The translations under genes were made by a program, and so were the position numbers. Shown here in pieces: positions 52,550 through 62,201 of a DNA stretch of 64,000 bases. The stretch's first letter is position 1, and each line of letters starts with the position of its first letter. The notes under the pieces were generated by a model that was not told the origin of the DNA, made no database searches, and saw only the letters and a program-made list of their open reading frames with translations. The stretch lies in assembly GCA_016713825.1 (NCBI GenBank), contig JADJOJ010000009.1, positions 248,001 to 312,000 on the forward strand. The letters are read 5' to 3'. Origin of the DNA: Candidatus Leptofilum gracile (GTDB lineage: Bacteria; Chloroflexota; Anaerolineae; Promineifilales; Promineifilaceae).

Positions 52550-54077
52550 CGCTAGTAACCATCCACTCAAACTGCTTGCAACTTTTTCCGTGAACAATAA
52601 CTTCTTGTTTGGCACATGTGAATCCCGCTTTTTCAAAAGCACGACTAGATGCCTGGTTTTCCTGCAAAACAAAACCTGTGACTTTCCTAACGCCTAGTGC
52701 TGCGCACGCAAGGTGCCGAGTATACTGCAATAACCTGGTTCCAGCACCCTGGCCACGCCCTTCAGAAGCTACTGAAAAGCTTATTTCTGCTGCATCATTT
52801 TCCGTAAGATCATACCGGATTTGCCCAATTGGTTCCCCCGCACGATACAGTAACCATAAACGGGCTCGCTGGCTTTTTAGTTTATTCTTAAACCATCGTT
52901 GATGATCGTCCCAGGGGATTGGGTCAGAGTGAAAAGCATTGGCACGAACTTGGTGGTCGTTCGCCCAATGCCAGTATAGTTTACTGTCTTCGGGGAGGGC
53001 GGGGCGAAGGGACAACTGGTGCCCATCTTCTATGAACACAGCTTGCATCATGGCGGCAACGACCCGCTCGGCTCCGAATCCATCGACTAGTTCTTGTCCA
53101 CGTTGAGCCATTTGCTGGCGCTTTGGGTGGTCTGCAAGATACGCTTGTAAGGCTTGGCCGATGCCAGCGGCATCAACTTTTTCATACCAGCCCAGCTGAT
53201 GTGCTACCCCAAGCCGTTGCAGCGTGTGAGCGATGCCTTTCTGGTTTTCGGCAATGATTAAAATGAGTGTTGGTAAGCCTAAGAAGGCCAGCTCCCAGTT
53301 GGTTGTGCCTCCAGCCGAAACAGCAATGTCGGCTTGGGCTATGAGGGCAGGGATGTCTGCGGTGTTTTGTAAGAAGGTTATCTGGTGTTTGTGCTGCAGG
53401 GCAATGGCCGTTTCTTCCAGCACATTTTTGTGTCGATTTGCCGCGCCAATCAATACGGTGACAGCGAGTGGTGTCTCTACGAACGCTAAAGCCTGCAGCA
53501 CTTTCAACGTTTGATTGTTGGCATCACTCCCACCCAATGTAACCAGCAGCTTTTGGGCCTCCGGTTTTGTCTCTCGCTCCCAGCCCACCCAGGGCAAAAA
53601 TTCAGCTCGTAGTAGGGCATAATCGCAGCCCAACAGCAGCTTCGTGTTAGAGTTGCGCTGCGAATAAAGGCTTTCGCTGGCGTATACATTTTGGTTTAAG
53701 ACAAGGTTGGCACTGTAATCCTCACAATGTCCAAAGTCATCGACAAATAAGAGTGGCAAGCCAGCCAGAGTGACTTTTTGCTGATAATCTACCCCAAAGT
53801 CATAGCCGTCTACGACCAGCCAGGCAGCATTTAAGTTTTGGGCATGGGCAATGGTTTCCGCCGCATCTGCTGCGCTGCCAACTGCGATGTGATCTGATAT
53901 GTAGCAGAGGTGAACATTTTCTGCCGCCAAACGTTTTTCAAGCCCGACCAGCCGCTCTGCCAACAAGAACCTGACCTGCCCTCCCTGCCGTTGCCACGCC
54001 TGAGCCAGCGCCAGACACCGCATCACATGACCAGTGCCTCTCTGGGTGCTTGCATCGGCTCGAACTAATAAGTGCAT
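52533..54077 (-). CDS. pseG: PseG-PseH fusion: UDP-sugar hydrolase plus N-acetyltransferase
   Basis: 514 residues. Residues ~1-345 are PseG-like: RADASTQRGTGHVMRCLALA, LVVDGYDFG, LVTLGGSDANN and SAGGTTNWELAFLGLP, a GT-B hydrolase removing UDP. After a short linker, residues ~355-510 form a GNAT acetyltransferase (EGRGQGAGTRLLQYTRHLAC, then ENQASSRAFEKAGF), the PseH step. Separate genes are usual in Campylobacter and Helicobacter. ATG 54077 was chosen; a GTG at 54083 is possible. Confidence 0.85.
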   Translation of the reverse strand: MHLLVRADASTQRGTGHVMRCLALAQAWQRQGGQVRFLLAERLVGLEKRLAAENVHLCYISDHIAVGSAADAAETIAHAQNLNAAWLVVDGYDFGVDYQQKVTLAGLPLLFVDDFGHCEDYSANLVLNQNVYASESLYSQRNSNTKLLLGCDYALLRAEFLPWVGWERETKPEAQKLLVTLGGSDANNQTLKVLQALAFVETPLAVTVLIGAANRHKNVLEETAIALQHKHQITFLQNTADIPALIAQADIAVSAGGTTNWELAFLGLPTLILIIAENQKGIAHTLQRLGVAHQLGWYEKVDAAGIGQALQAYLADHPKRQQMAQRGQELVDGFGAERVVAAMMQAVFIEDGHQLSLRPALPEDSKLYWHWANDHQVRANAFHSDPIPWDDHQRWFKNKLKSQRARLWLLYRAGEPIGQIRYDLTENDAAEISFSVASEGRGQGAGTRLLQYTRHLACAALGVRKVTGFVLQENQASSRAFEKAGFTCAKQEVIVHGKSCKQFEWMVTSDEKRY

Positions 54078-54082
54078 ACTCA

Positions 54083-54817
54083 CTACGCACCAATTTTCTT
54101 TTGTTCAATTTGCTGGTTTATAAGAAGCCAGTCAGGATGTTCTTCTAAAAGTTCTAAAACATCGTGCCAGTTAAATTTATCGTGGCCAAAGTGATGGTAA
54201 ATGCGGCGGATTAATTCCAAATCTTCTGGTGTATCAACCGTCCAGCGGTGGTGAGAGTAATCAACTGGATTCGTAAAACCACCGACAGAAAACAACTCCG
54301 TTTGCTGGTACAAATACGGTGTTACATGTTCTCTGGTGCTGGCGTTTTGATCTTCTTGCCAGGCTCGCTTGAGTGCTTCCATTGAAAAAACTTCAGTATC
54401 TAGGCCCCTCGGAAATGTGCGGTATAGGAAAACATTTGACATGTAATCATAAGCTGGATCTGCCGCTAAGAAATGAGTGACAACCTGGTCAACTATTTCT
54501 GGCTCTATAAGCGGGCAGTCGGACGTAATTCTGACAACTACGTCAGCTTGATATTTTGTGGCGGCCTTGTAGTAACGATCAAGTACGTCAGTCTGGCTGC
54601 CGCGCACGCAAGGCCACTGCATTTGGGCACAATAAGCCACCAGCTGATCATCGATTGTTTCGGTCGTAGTGGCAATGACAATCTTGCTAAGCGTTTTTGC
54701 CCTTAGTAACCGATTAACGGCACGGGCCAGCATAGTCTCCCCCGCAATATCTAAGAGGACCTTGCCGGGCAGGCGGGTGCTGCCTATCCGGGCCTGCATA
54801 ATGGCGACTATGTTCAC
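54083..54817 (-). CDS. pseF: Cytidylyltransferase, PseF/SpsF type
   Basis: 244 residues. AIMQARIGSTRLPGKVL, the DCPLIEP segment and DTPEDLELIRRIYHH fit the SpsF/PseF cytidylyltransferase family that activates pseudaminic acid with CTP. It lies between pseC (4-base overlap) and the PseG-PseH fusion, completing the pathway. Confidence 0.85.
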   Translation of the reverse strand: MNIVAIMQARIGSTRLPGKVLLDIAGETMLARAVNRLLRAKTLSKIVIATTTETIDDQLVAYCAQMQWPCVRGSQTDVLDRYYKAATKYQADVVVRITSDCPLIEPEIVDQVVTHFLAADPAYDYMSNVFLYRTFPRGLDTEVFSMEALKRAWQEDQNASTREHVTPYLYQQTELFSVGGFTNPVDYSHHRWTVDTPEDLELIRRIYHHFGHDKFNWHDVLELLEEHPDWLLINQQIEQKKIGA

Positions 54818-56010
54818 TTTTGATAAGCCTCCACCACTTTTTGAACGGCCGTAACCACATCTTCCACATCGCTGTTGGTCATCTGCGGGAAAATCGGCAG
54901 GGTGATGAGTTGCTCATAAGCGGCCTCGGCTGTCGGGCAATCACCCGGTCCGGTGCCAAATGTCTGCCGATAATAGGGATGCAGATGCACGGGAATGTAG
55001 TGAACGTTGACACCAATGCCTTCTGCGCGTAAAGCCTGAAAAATAGTCGCCCGGTCCACGGTTAACCTTGCTAGATCGAGCTGCACCATATAAAGGTGGT
55101 AGGCATGAGATACACCGGGTCGCACAGCCAGCGGGGCCACGGCCTCAACTTGGGCCAGAGCAGCGTCATACAGATGGGCAATTGCCTGCCGCTTTTCTAC
55201 CCAGCCAGCTAATTTTTTGAGCTGGCTAATGCCCAAAGCGGCTTGAAAGTCTGTCAGACGATAGTTATAGCCCAGGTCCACCATCTCATAAAAAAAACCA
55301 CCCTGCTCGGCGCGCTGGCGATGGTCGGTTGTGATGCCGTGGTTGCGAAACACGCGCATCTTTCTGGCCAATTCGGGGTCATCGGTCGTAATTACACCCC
55401 CCTCGCCGGTGGTGAGATGTTTTACCGGATGGAGACTAAAGGTGTTCAGGTCGGCGAGTGTGCCCACGGAACGGCCGTTGTAACTTCCCCCAACCGCGTG
55501 ACAGGCATCATCAATGATGACAAGATTGTGTTTCTGCGCAATGGCAGTGATGGCGTCATAGTCACAAGGCTGGCCTGCGTAATCCACTGCTACTATAGCT
55601 CGGGTACGCGAAGTGATTTTTTCTTCAATCGTGTTGGGATCAAGCAAAAGTGTCTCTGGTTCTACGTCGGCAAAAATGGGTTTGGCTCCCAGATAAACGG
55701 CCGCATTGGCGCTGGCGGCAAACGTCATGGGGGTCACGATGACTTCATCGCCTGGTCCTGTCCCTGCAGCGTACATGGCGGCATGTAAAGCGGCCGTGCC
55801 GTTACTTACAGCAACTGCTTCGGCCGCACCCGTTTTTTGGGCGAAAGCCGCCTCAAACTGACCGATTGTAGGTCCCGTCGTTAACCAATCGGAGCGCAGC
55901 ACTTCAGTGACGGCGACTATATCTTCATCATCAATGGATTGACGGCCGTAAGGTAATACCGCCTGACGGATAGGTTCTCCACCCTCTATTGCCAATCTAG
56001 CCTTCATCAA
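54814..56010 (-). CDS. pseC: PseC-type aminotransferase
   Basis: 398 residues of the DegT/DnrJ/EryC1 PLP family. ALHAAMYAAGTGPGDEVIVT binds the cofactor; the catalytic Lys is in SLHPVKHLTTGEGG. It adds the 4-amino group to the 4-keto sugar made by PseB. It overlaps pseB by 14 bases and pseF by 4. The N-terminal LAIEGGEPIR and the LPYGRQSIDDEDI segment are usual for PseC. Confidence 0.9.
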   Translation of the reverse strand: MMKARLAIEGGEPIRQAVLPYGRQSIDDEDIVAVTEVLRSDWLTTGPTIGQFEAAFAQKTGAAEAVAVSNGTAALHAAMYAAGTGPGDEVIVTPMTFAASANAAVYLGAKPIFADVEPETLLLDPNTIEEKITSRTRAIVAVDYAGQPCDYDAITAIAQKHNLVIIDDACHAVGGSYNGRSVGTLADLNTFSLHPVKHLTTGEGGVITTDDPELARKMRVFRNHGITTDHRQRAEQGGFFYEMVDLGYNYRLTDFQAALGISQLKKLAGWVEKRQAIAHLYDAALAQVEAVAPLAVRPGVSHAYHLYMVQLDLARLTVDRATIFQALRAEGIGVNVHYIPVHLHPYYRQTFGTGPGDCPTAEAAYEQLITLPIFPQMTNSDVEDVVTAVQKVVEAYQK

Positions 56011-56971
56011 TCATCCTCTGCAACTCTTCGGTTGTTAACCATTGATCATTGGTGTCGCTGCTGTAAGAAAAGCCATCAGGCAATGTTTGGGCGCCGTCCC
56101 AATTTGTTGCCTCCCACCATGTATGTGCAGGTTTAATCACAAACCTGTCACTTAGCTCCACAGCCTGGCGGGCCTCGTCTGCGGAAATCATTGATTCATG
56201 TAGCTTTTCACCTGGCCGAATACCAATCATCTTTATGTCGCATTCGGGGGCCATCAATTGTGCCAAGTCCATTATGTTCATGCTGGGGATTTTGGGGATA
56301 AAAACCTCACCGCCATGCATTTTTTCAATGCTGGAAATGACAAATTTCACGCCTTGTTCCAGCGTAATCCAGAACCGTGTCATGCGTTCATCGGTAATTG
56401 TTATCGTACCACTTGGCCGTTGCTTGCGGAACAAAGGTATCACGCTGCCGCGACTGCCCACAACATTGCCATAACGCACGCAGGCAAATCGTGTCCCTTC
56501 TTTACCCCTGTAAGCATTTGCCTGCACAAAAAGTTTTTCCGCTACTAGTTTTGTTGCGCCATATAAATTCACCGGTGCTGTTGCCTTATCAGTGCTCATG
56601 GCCAAAACGCGCTCTACGCCGCTATCTAAAGCCGCTTCAATGACATTCTTGGCCCCCATAACATTCGTCATGATGGCTTCAATAGGATTGTATTCGCAAG
56701 CAGGTACCTGTTTTAGCGCGGCAGCGTGTACAACAATGTTAACCCCCTTCATCGCACGCCGTAAACGCGCTTCGTCTCTGACATCACCAATAAAATACCG
56801 TAGAGAACTATCATTAAAACCCGCTGTGCGCATTTCATGCTGCTTTAGCTCATCACGACTGAAGATGATTAGTTTTTTCGGCTGGTATTCTGCCAGCATG
56901 ATTTCAATAAACTTTTTACCAAAGGAGCCTGTTCCTCCGGTAATCAATACTGTTTTTTCTTGCCAATTCAT
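55997..56971 (-). CDS. pseB: PseB-type UDP-GlcNAc 4,6-dehydratase (inverting)
   Basis: 324 residues. TGGTGSFGKKF for NAD, SRDELKQHEM, AAALKQVPACEYNP, SMSTDKATAPVNLYGATKL-type catalytic region and RPGEKLHE are diagnostic of the FlaA1/PseB/CapD short group. First enzyme of pseudaminic acid synthesis. Start at ATG 56971; a possible promoter region lies in 56972-57158 together with the terminator of wzz. Confidence 0.92.
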   Translation of the reverse strand: MNWQEKTVLITGGTGSFGKKFIEIMLAEYQPKKLIIFSRDELKQHEMRTAGFNDSSLRYFIGDVRDEARLRRAMKGVNIVVHAAALKQVPACEYNPIEAIMTNVMGAKNVIEAALDSGVERVLAMSTDKATAPVNLYGATKLVAEKLFVQANAYRGKEGTRFACVRYGNVVGSRGSVIPLFRKQRPSGTITITDERMTRFWITLEQGVKFVISSIEKMHGGEVFIPKIPSMNIMDLAQLMAPECDIKMIGIRPGEKLHESMISADEARQAVELSDRFVIKPAHTWWEATNWDGAQTLPDGFSYSSDTNDQWLTTEELQRMIDEG

Positions 56972-57002
56972 AGAAATAGTTGCTCCTAGTGCAAGTTAAA
57001 AT

Positions 57003-57033
57003 CAAAAAATGCAACCGCTTTGATTGGTTGCAT
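57003..57033 (-). terminator. Rho-independent terminator after wzz
   Basis: Read on the minus strand, ATGCAACC and GGTTGCAT form an 8-bp stem around 9 bases, followed by TTTTTT. It lies about 125 bases beyond the Wzz stop. TTGACACA/TGTGTCAA (57067-57120) is a second inverted repeat in the same gap. Confidence 0.65.
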
Positions 57034-57158
57034 TGAGCCAAATAAGATTTGAAAGCTCAAAAAGCCTTGACACAGTTGGCATTTTTGTTTGCCGCGCTGG
57101 AATAATGGCTAATGTGTCAAACAACTTGAGTATTTAAGTTTTGGAAACAGAAGATAAA

Positions 57159-58385
57159 TCAGGCCACTGTTTCTTGTTTCCACCAAGTATAAATTATGAA
57201 AAATAAGGTGGTTAGTGAAAAAGTTGCAACGCCAGCAAGCGCAGTCAATTGCAAAGCGCGTGTGCTTTCTGGTTTAACTGGTATAGTTGCCTGACTAATA
57301 ATACGTAGCCCACTTTCGTCATCTTGAGCAAGGATTTGTTCTTCTTGTGCTTTTCTTGCTGATGAAATAAAAGTTTCCTCAGCTATAAGTCTGCTTCTTT
57401 CCAATCGTTGGTTTTCGATGATGGCCTCTTGCAAAGATTGTTGGAGGACTAATACTTCTGGTTCAAGTGACTTAAGGCGTTCTTCGATTATAAAAAGCTT
57501 CGTTTGCAGATATTCGTTGAGCCGTTGAAGAAAGGCTGTTTGTTCACCTTTAGTGTTACCAACTAAAATTGTCGTTGAGTCGATCTGTAAAGGCATCTGT
57601 TCGTTATTATTTCCGTATGCCTCTAGTTGCATATTAAGTGCTGTAATTTGATCTGCTAATGTTGTAACCGTGTCGTCAGGCAGGTTGCTGATTTGGTTTT
57701 GCATAGTTTGACTATCATGTAGCAGTTGGTTAATTGTTTGCTGGTTAGTCAGTAATCTGGTTTGCTCTTCATTGTAGAAAGAAATCGTGTTGCTTATTAA
57801 CGCGGTGCGATTAATTTCTTGAAACTGAATAAGATTAGATTCAGCCGTTGCTAGTGTTGTTTCTGCAAGGGATAATTGTTCTTGAAAAAAACCAACAGTA
57901 TTCTCATTTTGTTTCCCGTAAATTGAATTGGTGCGGTCAATGAAAATCTCAGCCCAACGGTTAGCGATGTCAGCTGAAATGGCTGGGTCTGTTGTTGTTG
58001 CAGAAAGGCGAATTAGGGAGCGGTCATTGCGTGAAGTTGCTTCTAAAATTTCAGTTAGATCCTCAATGGTTTGAATATTATTTGATGTTAGCGTATTGTC
58101 TTCAACTAATTCGAGTAAGATGTCGTTGCTCATTGCCAATTCTGGTATGACATTTTTAGGTGCATTATCGATAATGGATTGTATACGAGGATCAAAGTTG
58201 AAAACGTTTGAATCGCCAATCACGAGCACCGAAGCTGAAGCAGTGTATATTTTTGGACGGGAGTATAAGATGAAAAAAGTTGCAACTGCCAAAATGATAC
58301 TTGTGCCGATGATCCATTTTGCATTGCGTAAAAGGTTTTGTATATACGGCCGTAAATCAATTTCTTCTTGCAATATATCCTCCAA
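57159..58385 (-). CDS. Polysaccharide chain-length determinant (Wzz-like)
   Basis: 408 residues with a helix near 24-44, a coiled coil in the middle (~150-350), the P-rich motif SQATIPVKPESTRAL just before the second helix (380-402), and no tyrosine-kinase domain. This matches Wzz/PCP proteins that set glycan length. The ISAs1-type element is inserted 56 bases upstream of its start, probably in its promoter region. Minus-strand start ATG 58385. Confidence 0.9.
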   Translation of the reverse strand: MEDILQEEIDLRPYIQNLLRNAKWIIGTSIILAVATFFILYSRPKIYTASASVLVIGDSNVFNFDPRIQSIIDNAPKNVIPELAMSNDILLELVEDNTLTSNNIQTIEDLTEILEATSRNDRSLIRLSATTTDPAISADIANRWAEIFIDRTNSIYGKQNENTVGFFQEQLSLAETTLATAESNLIQFQEINRTALISNTISFYNEEQTRLLTNQQTINQLLHDSQTMQNQISNLPDDTVTTLADQITALNMQLEAYGNNNEQMPLQIDSTTILVGNTKGEQTAFLQRLNEYLQTKLFIIEERLKSLEPEVLVLQQSLQEAIIENQRLERSRLIAEETFISSARKAQEEQILAQDDESGLRIISQATIPVKPESTRALQLTALAGVATFSLTTLFFIIYTWWKQETVA

Positions 58386-58451
58386 TTAAAAAAATCAAAG
58401 ACGATAATATCTGAATTTATCATTGGAGCAAATAGCATCATACTGGCTACG

Positions 58452-59700
58452 TAGGGCGATTGCATGACTTATGTAAATAGCGTGGTGGCGAGAATGAAGA
58501 AATGTGGTGAAATACGGGCTAAAAAGGAAAAAGCCCATGAAATCCCCCTTGTTATTAGGTATCGAGACGCATTTTGCGGCGGTTAGCGATCCACGTCAAT
58601 ATGGAAAAGTTGACCACCCGCTTATAAATATCATTTTTATTACCCTTTGGCGTCCTGTGCGGCGCCGATGACTGGGTGGCCATCACCGATTTTGCCCAAG
58701 CCCAAGAGGAGTGGCTGGCCAAGTATCTTGACCTGAAAAACGGGCTCCCCTCGCACGATACGTTGGGACGAACGTTTGCCATCATCGACCGCGAAGAGTT
58801 CCAACAAGGTTTTCTTAGCTGGATGAGCAGCGTTAGCCAACTCATAGCAGGTGTCGTGGCGATAGATGGCAAACAATTGCGCCGGTCGCATGACAAAGGC
58901 ATTGGCAAAGAGGCGATTCATATGGTTAGCGCCTGGAGTGTGGCCAATGGCTTAGTGCTCAGTCAGCGCAAAGTGGACGAAAAATCAAATGAAATTACGG
59001 CGATTCCCCTGTTGCTAGAAGCGTTAGATTTGACCGGCTGTATCGTTACCATTGACGCGATGGGCTGTCAAGAGAGATTGCCCAACAAATCGTCGAGCAA
59101 GCAGGCGACTATGTCCTGTCCCTCAAGGAAACCAGGGACAGTTGCATCAAGATGTGACCGCAATGTTTGACTACTTTGAGGGTATCGCTTTCAAAGAGAT
59201 TGACCATGATTACCACAAGACGGTCAACAAAGGGCATGGGCGCTTGGAGATACGAGAGTGCTGGGTGTTTGAACCAGCGGCCTGGTCAGACTATTTCCGC
59301 ACTCTCGACAAATGGGCTGGGCTGCAATCAGTGGTCATGATTCGTTCACAACGTCAGGAAGGTGAAAAAGTCACCAGTGAAACACGCTATTTCATTACCA
59401 GTTTAGCCGCCCAAGCCGCCAAGATTCTCCAGACCGCGCGCCACCATTGGGGTATTGAGAATGAGTTGCACTGGGTATTGGATGTTGCTTTCAACGAAGA
59501 CCAAAGCCGGGTTCGACAAGGATATGCGGCTGAAAACCTGGCTGTCATTCGTCATTTGGTGCTGAATTTGTTGTCTCAGGAACAGAGCCACAAGGTAGGC
59601 AAAAAGAACAAGCGATTGCGTTGTGCCTGGGATGTTGCTTATCGCGAGAAGGTATTATCAGGCTTCACAGCATTATGTTAACTTTCATGCAATCGCCCTA
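58452..59700. mobile_element. ISAs1-family insertion sequence with intact ends
   Basis: Length 1249 bases. Perfect 16-bp inverted ends TAGGGCGATTGCATGA (58452-58467) and its complement (59685-59700) are flanked by the 10-bp direct repeat ACTGGCTACG (58442-58451, 59701-59710). This fits ISAs1-family elements, which make 8-10 bp duplications. It carries one transposase gene broken by frameshifts. Confidence 0.9.
58537..59681 (+). pseudogene. ISAs1-family transposase, several frameshifts
   Basis: Three frames together give a full-length H-repeat-type transposase: ETHFAAVSDPRQYGKVDHPL, then SHDTLGRTFAIID and GVVAIDGKQLRRSHD (first Asp), then EIRECWVFEPAAW and HWGIENELHWVLDVAFNEDQ (Glu region). 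The breaks are near 58640 (two bases lost), 59066 (one A lost) and 59130 (one A lost). With intact ends, either the element is recently dead or the breaks are sequencing errors. Confidence 0.85.
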
Positions 59701-59775
59701 ACTGGCTACGGTACTGAAATTACAGAGATTGTAAAAGTTCTTAGGAGTATTCTTCTTCTACCACTCGCTTCAGAA

Positions 59776-61006
59776 TTAAGTAAAGTGCAAAAAGTTTTCA
59801 GAATTTAGAAAGTGAGGCATCATAGACAGATGCCAAAGAAAATCAATTACACCTTAACAACCGAATCTCTTGGACTCATTGAGCAAGCGATCAAAAATCA
59901 CGAGGACCTTCGCGTGCGCCATCAGGCTACCCTGATCCGTCTGCTCCATCTTGGCCAAAAAGCCCGCTGAGATCGCTAAGCTCCTAGCGATTCAACCCAG
60001 CCAGGTTTACTATTGGCATAAACGTTGGCGAAGAGGGCATTGATGGACTAGCGGACAAACTACGCGCAGGCCGCCCAAAAGCAGCCGATGCGCAGTATCG
60101 CCAAATCTTAGAGGAGACGATGGCTAAAGAGCCGACCGAGTTAGGCTATGCCTTTAACGTTTGGGATGCAAAGCGGCTTATGGCTCATCTAGAGCAGGCG
60201 ACGGGGATTCGCGTTACGGAACGCACCTTCCTCAATATTTTAGCTGAGCAAGACTATGTTTATCGTCGCCCTAAGCACACCCTTGACCCCCTGCAAGACA
60301 AAGCCGTCAAAGCCAGAGCCGAAGCGACGCTAGAAGAGCTGAAAAAAAAGCTGAACGCGCCGAGATCGAACTTTTCTTTGTGGACGAAACGACACTGAGA
60401 CTCCTGTGTGTACTCATAAAGTGTTGGATGAAGCGCGGTCAGCAAAAGCGGGTAGCGGCACCAGGACCGGCTCAATGGCATCACCTTTTCGGAGCCTACA
60501 ACTGGCGCACCGATGAAGTCATCACCCTGCCCGTAGCCAAAGAACTCGGCTTCTTTCTCCAGCTTTATCCAACTTCTGATGGCGACTGCGCCTCAGGACC
60601 GACCGGTTGTGCTCGTGATGGACAATGCCTCTTACCATCATAGCCAGGCTTCCGAAGCACTTCTAGCCTTTTTTGAAACACGTTCGACAGTCTTCTGGTT
60701 GCCCCCTTACTGTTCGGACTTAAATCCCATTGAGCGCTATTGGCGGCACCTGAAAGAGAAAGCGTGTGCCAATCGCCTGTTCAAAACGATTGATGAGATG
60801 ATTGATTCGGTTGATAAGGTACTGACTATTCAGAACGAGATTGCCCATTCTGACAGATTCTTATTTACGAAAACTTTTTGCTGACTACTTAAGTGGTTGG
60901 AAAAAAGTTTTTAAAATTCTTTATCAACAGATTTTGCAGATTTAGGGGGAAAAATCCGTGAAATCTTTGATGATTATTTTTCAAAAACTTTCGGCACTTT
61001 ACTTAA
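59776..61006. mobile_element. Decayed IS630-family element
   Basis: The left end TTAAGTAAAGTGC at 59776-59788 has its exact inverted copy at 60994-61006. A second, less exact inverted copy lies near 60870-60890 (GCAAAAAGTTTTC match). The interior holds a degraded IS630-type transposase and a hairpin of CAGATTTTGCAGATT type at 60915-60970. Confidence 0.65.
59830..60884 (+). pseudogene. IS630-family transposase, multiply frameshifted
   Basis: Fragments in several frames read as a Tc1/mariner-like transposase: KINYTLTTESLGLIEQAIKN, SQVYYWHKRW, then DYVYRRPKHTLDPLQDKA, FFVDETTL (first Asp), VMDNASYHHSQ (second Asp) and LPPYCSDLNPIERYWRHLKE (Glu). At least four slips (A runs near 59963 and 60346, others near 60028 and 60570) break it. 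Not functional as it stands. Confidence 0.8.
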
Positions 61007-61014
61007 GTGTTTCA

Positions 61015-62139
61015 CTAACAAGAGATGGTGGATCGTTGATGGAGTGCTTCAAAGAACAAGCGTTCGTATTTGTCTGTAACAGATTCCCAAGTATATGTTT
61101 CATTTGCATGCTTACGCGCTAAAAATCGGTACTTTTTCACTTTATCAGGATTCTCAATTAAACAATTCAATATGGATTGCAAACTATCAACCCCTTTTTC
61201 ACCATTATAAGAAAAACCGGCTTGGCCAATTGTTTCCAGATTCTCGGCTATATTATGTGCTATAACGCAGTTGCCAAATGCCATTGCCTCAATGAGTGCC
61301 GGGTGTGTGCCTCCTACTCCTGAAGTCTCTACAAATAAATAGGCATTGGAATTAAGTTCTTGATACCCTTTTCCAAATACGTACCCAGTAAAAATAATTC
61401 GTGGATCGTTTTCAGTTAGCGCATGCAATTGTGCTTTGTATTCTTCGGCATAAGCTGCATCGCCCACAATGACGCACTTCATATCTGTATTCAAATGACG
61501 AAAAGCGGCAACTAAATGATGGATGTAATTCTCTGGTACTCAGCGACCAACAAACAAGATGTATTTTCGTGGTTCTAGACCGAATAGTGCAAGCGTTTCT
61601 CCAGGTGACAAAATTTCAACATCGGAACCAGATGGAATGTAGGCAGGCTCTCTCTCATAAAGGTCCCGATAGTATGTCTGGACAACTTGAGAATCTGTGA
61701 TGAATAAATTGGGTAATTTAGTAGCCAAATATTCAGAATATCGAATATATTGTTTAGCAAAGGCAGGCCATTTTTCACGCTTCCAGTCTAAACCATCGAC
61801 GTTAAGCAATGTTTTTGTGCCAACCAGCTTGGGAATCCAGGTCAAAGGGCTGTTGCCAGCAATAAAATAGAGGGCAATATCGTAGTTTTGGGTGAGGGCA
61901 TGAAGCGAAGATAAAAAAGAATGAGCGATTGTGTCAAAGTATTTATTGGCAATGGTGGGTAATTTTACGAGGCGGATTCCTTTATAATACTCACCTTCAT
62001 ACTGAATGTGGTGAGAGCGGCAATAAACAGTAACTTCGTGGCCTCGTTGAACAAGGCGTTGGCCAAGCTGTTCAGCACATGTTTCAAAACCACTGTAGCT
62101 TGCCGGAATTCCCCTTGTTCCAAGGAGAGCAATTTTCAT
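61015..62139 (-). pseudogene. GT4 glycosyltransferase (DUF1972-type) with in-frame TGA at 61540-61542
   Basis: From ATG 62139 the N-terminal DUF1972 domain (IALLGTRGIPASYSGFETCAE) reads to KYILFVGR, then TGA, then VPENYIHHLV continues in the same frame into the GT1 domain (CVIVGDAAY, HPALIEAMAFGNCV) to 61015. Relatives have Leu here (GRLVPEN), so TTA to TGA is the simplest change: a nonsense mutation or base error. No SECIS-like hairpin follows. It is homologous to polysaccharide rhamnosyl- or glucosyltransferases. Confidence 0.8.
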
Positions 62140-62201
62140 TTTGTTATCGTTCCGTTTGTTTGGTAATGATAGATCTTTCCCAGCGAAAGTAAGAATCCAA
62201 T

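Noticed and set aside
57067..57120. TTGACACA...TGTGTCAA as a promoter -35 box
   Set aside because: No -10 element at a suitable distance; it reads better as an inverted repeat.
61540..61542. A second selenocysteine codon
   Set aside because: The residue in relatives is Leu, and no GC-rich hairpin with a GGU loop follows the TGA.
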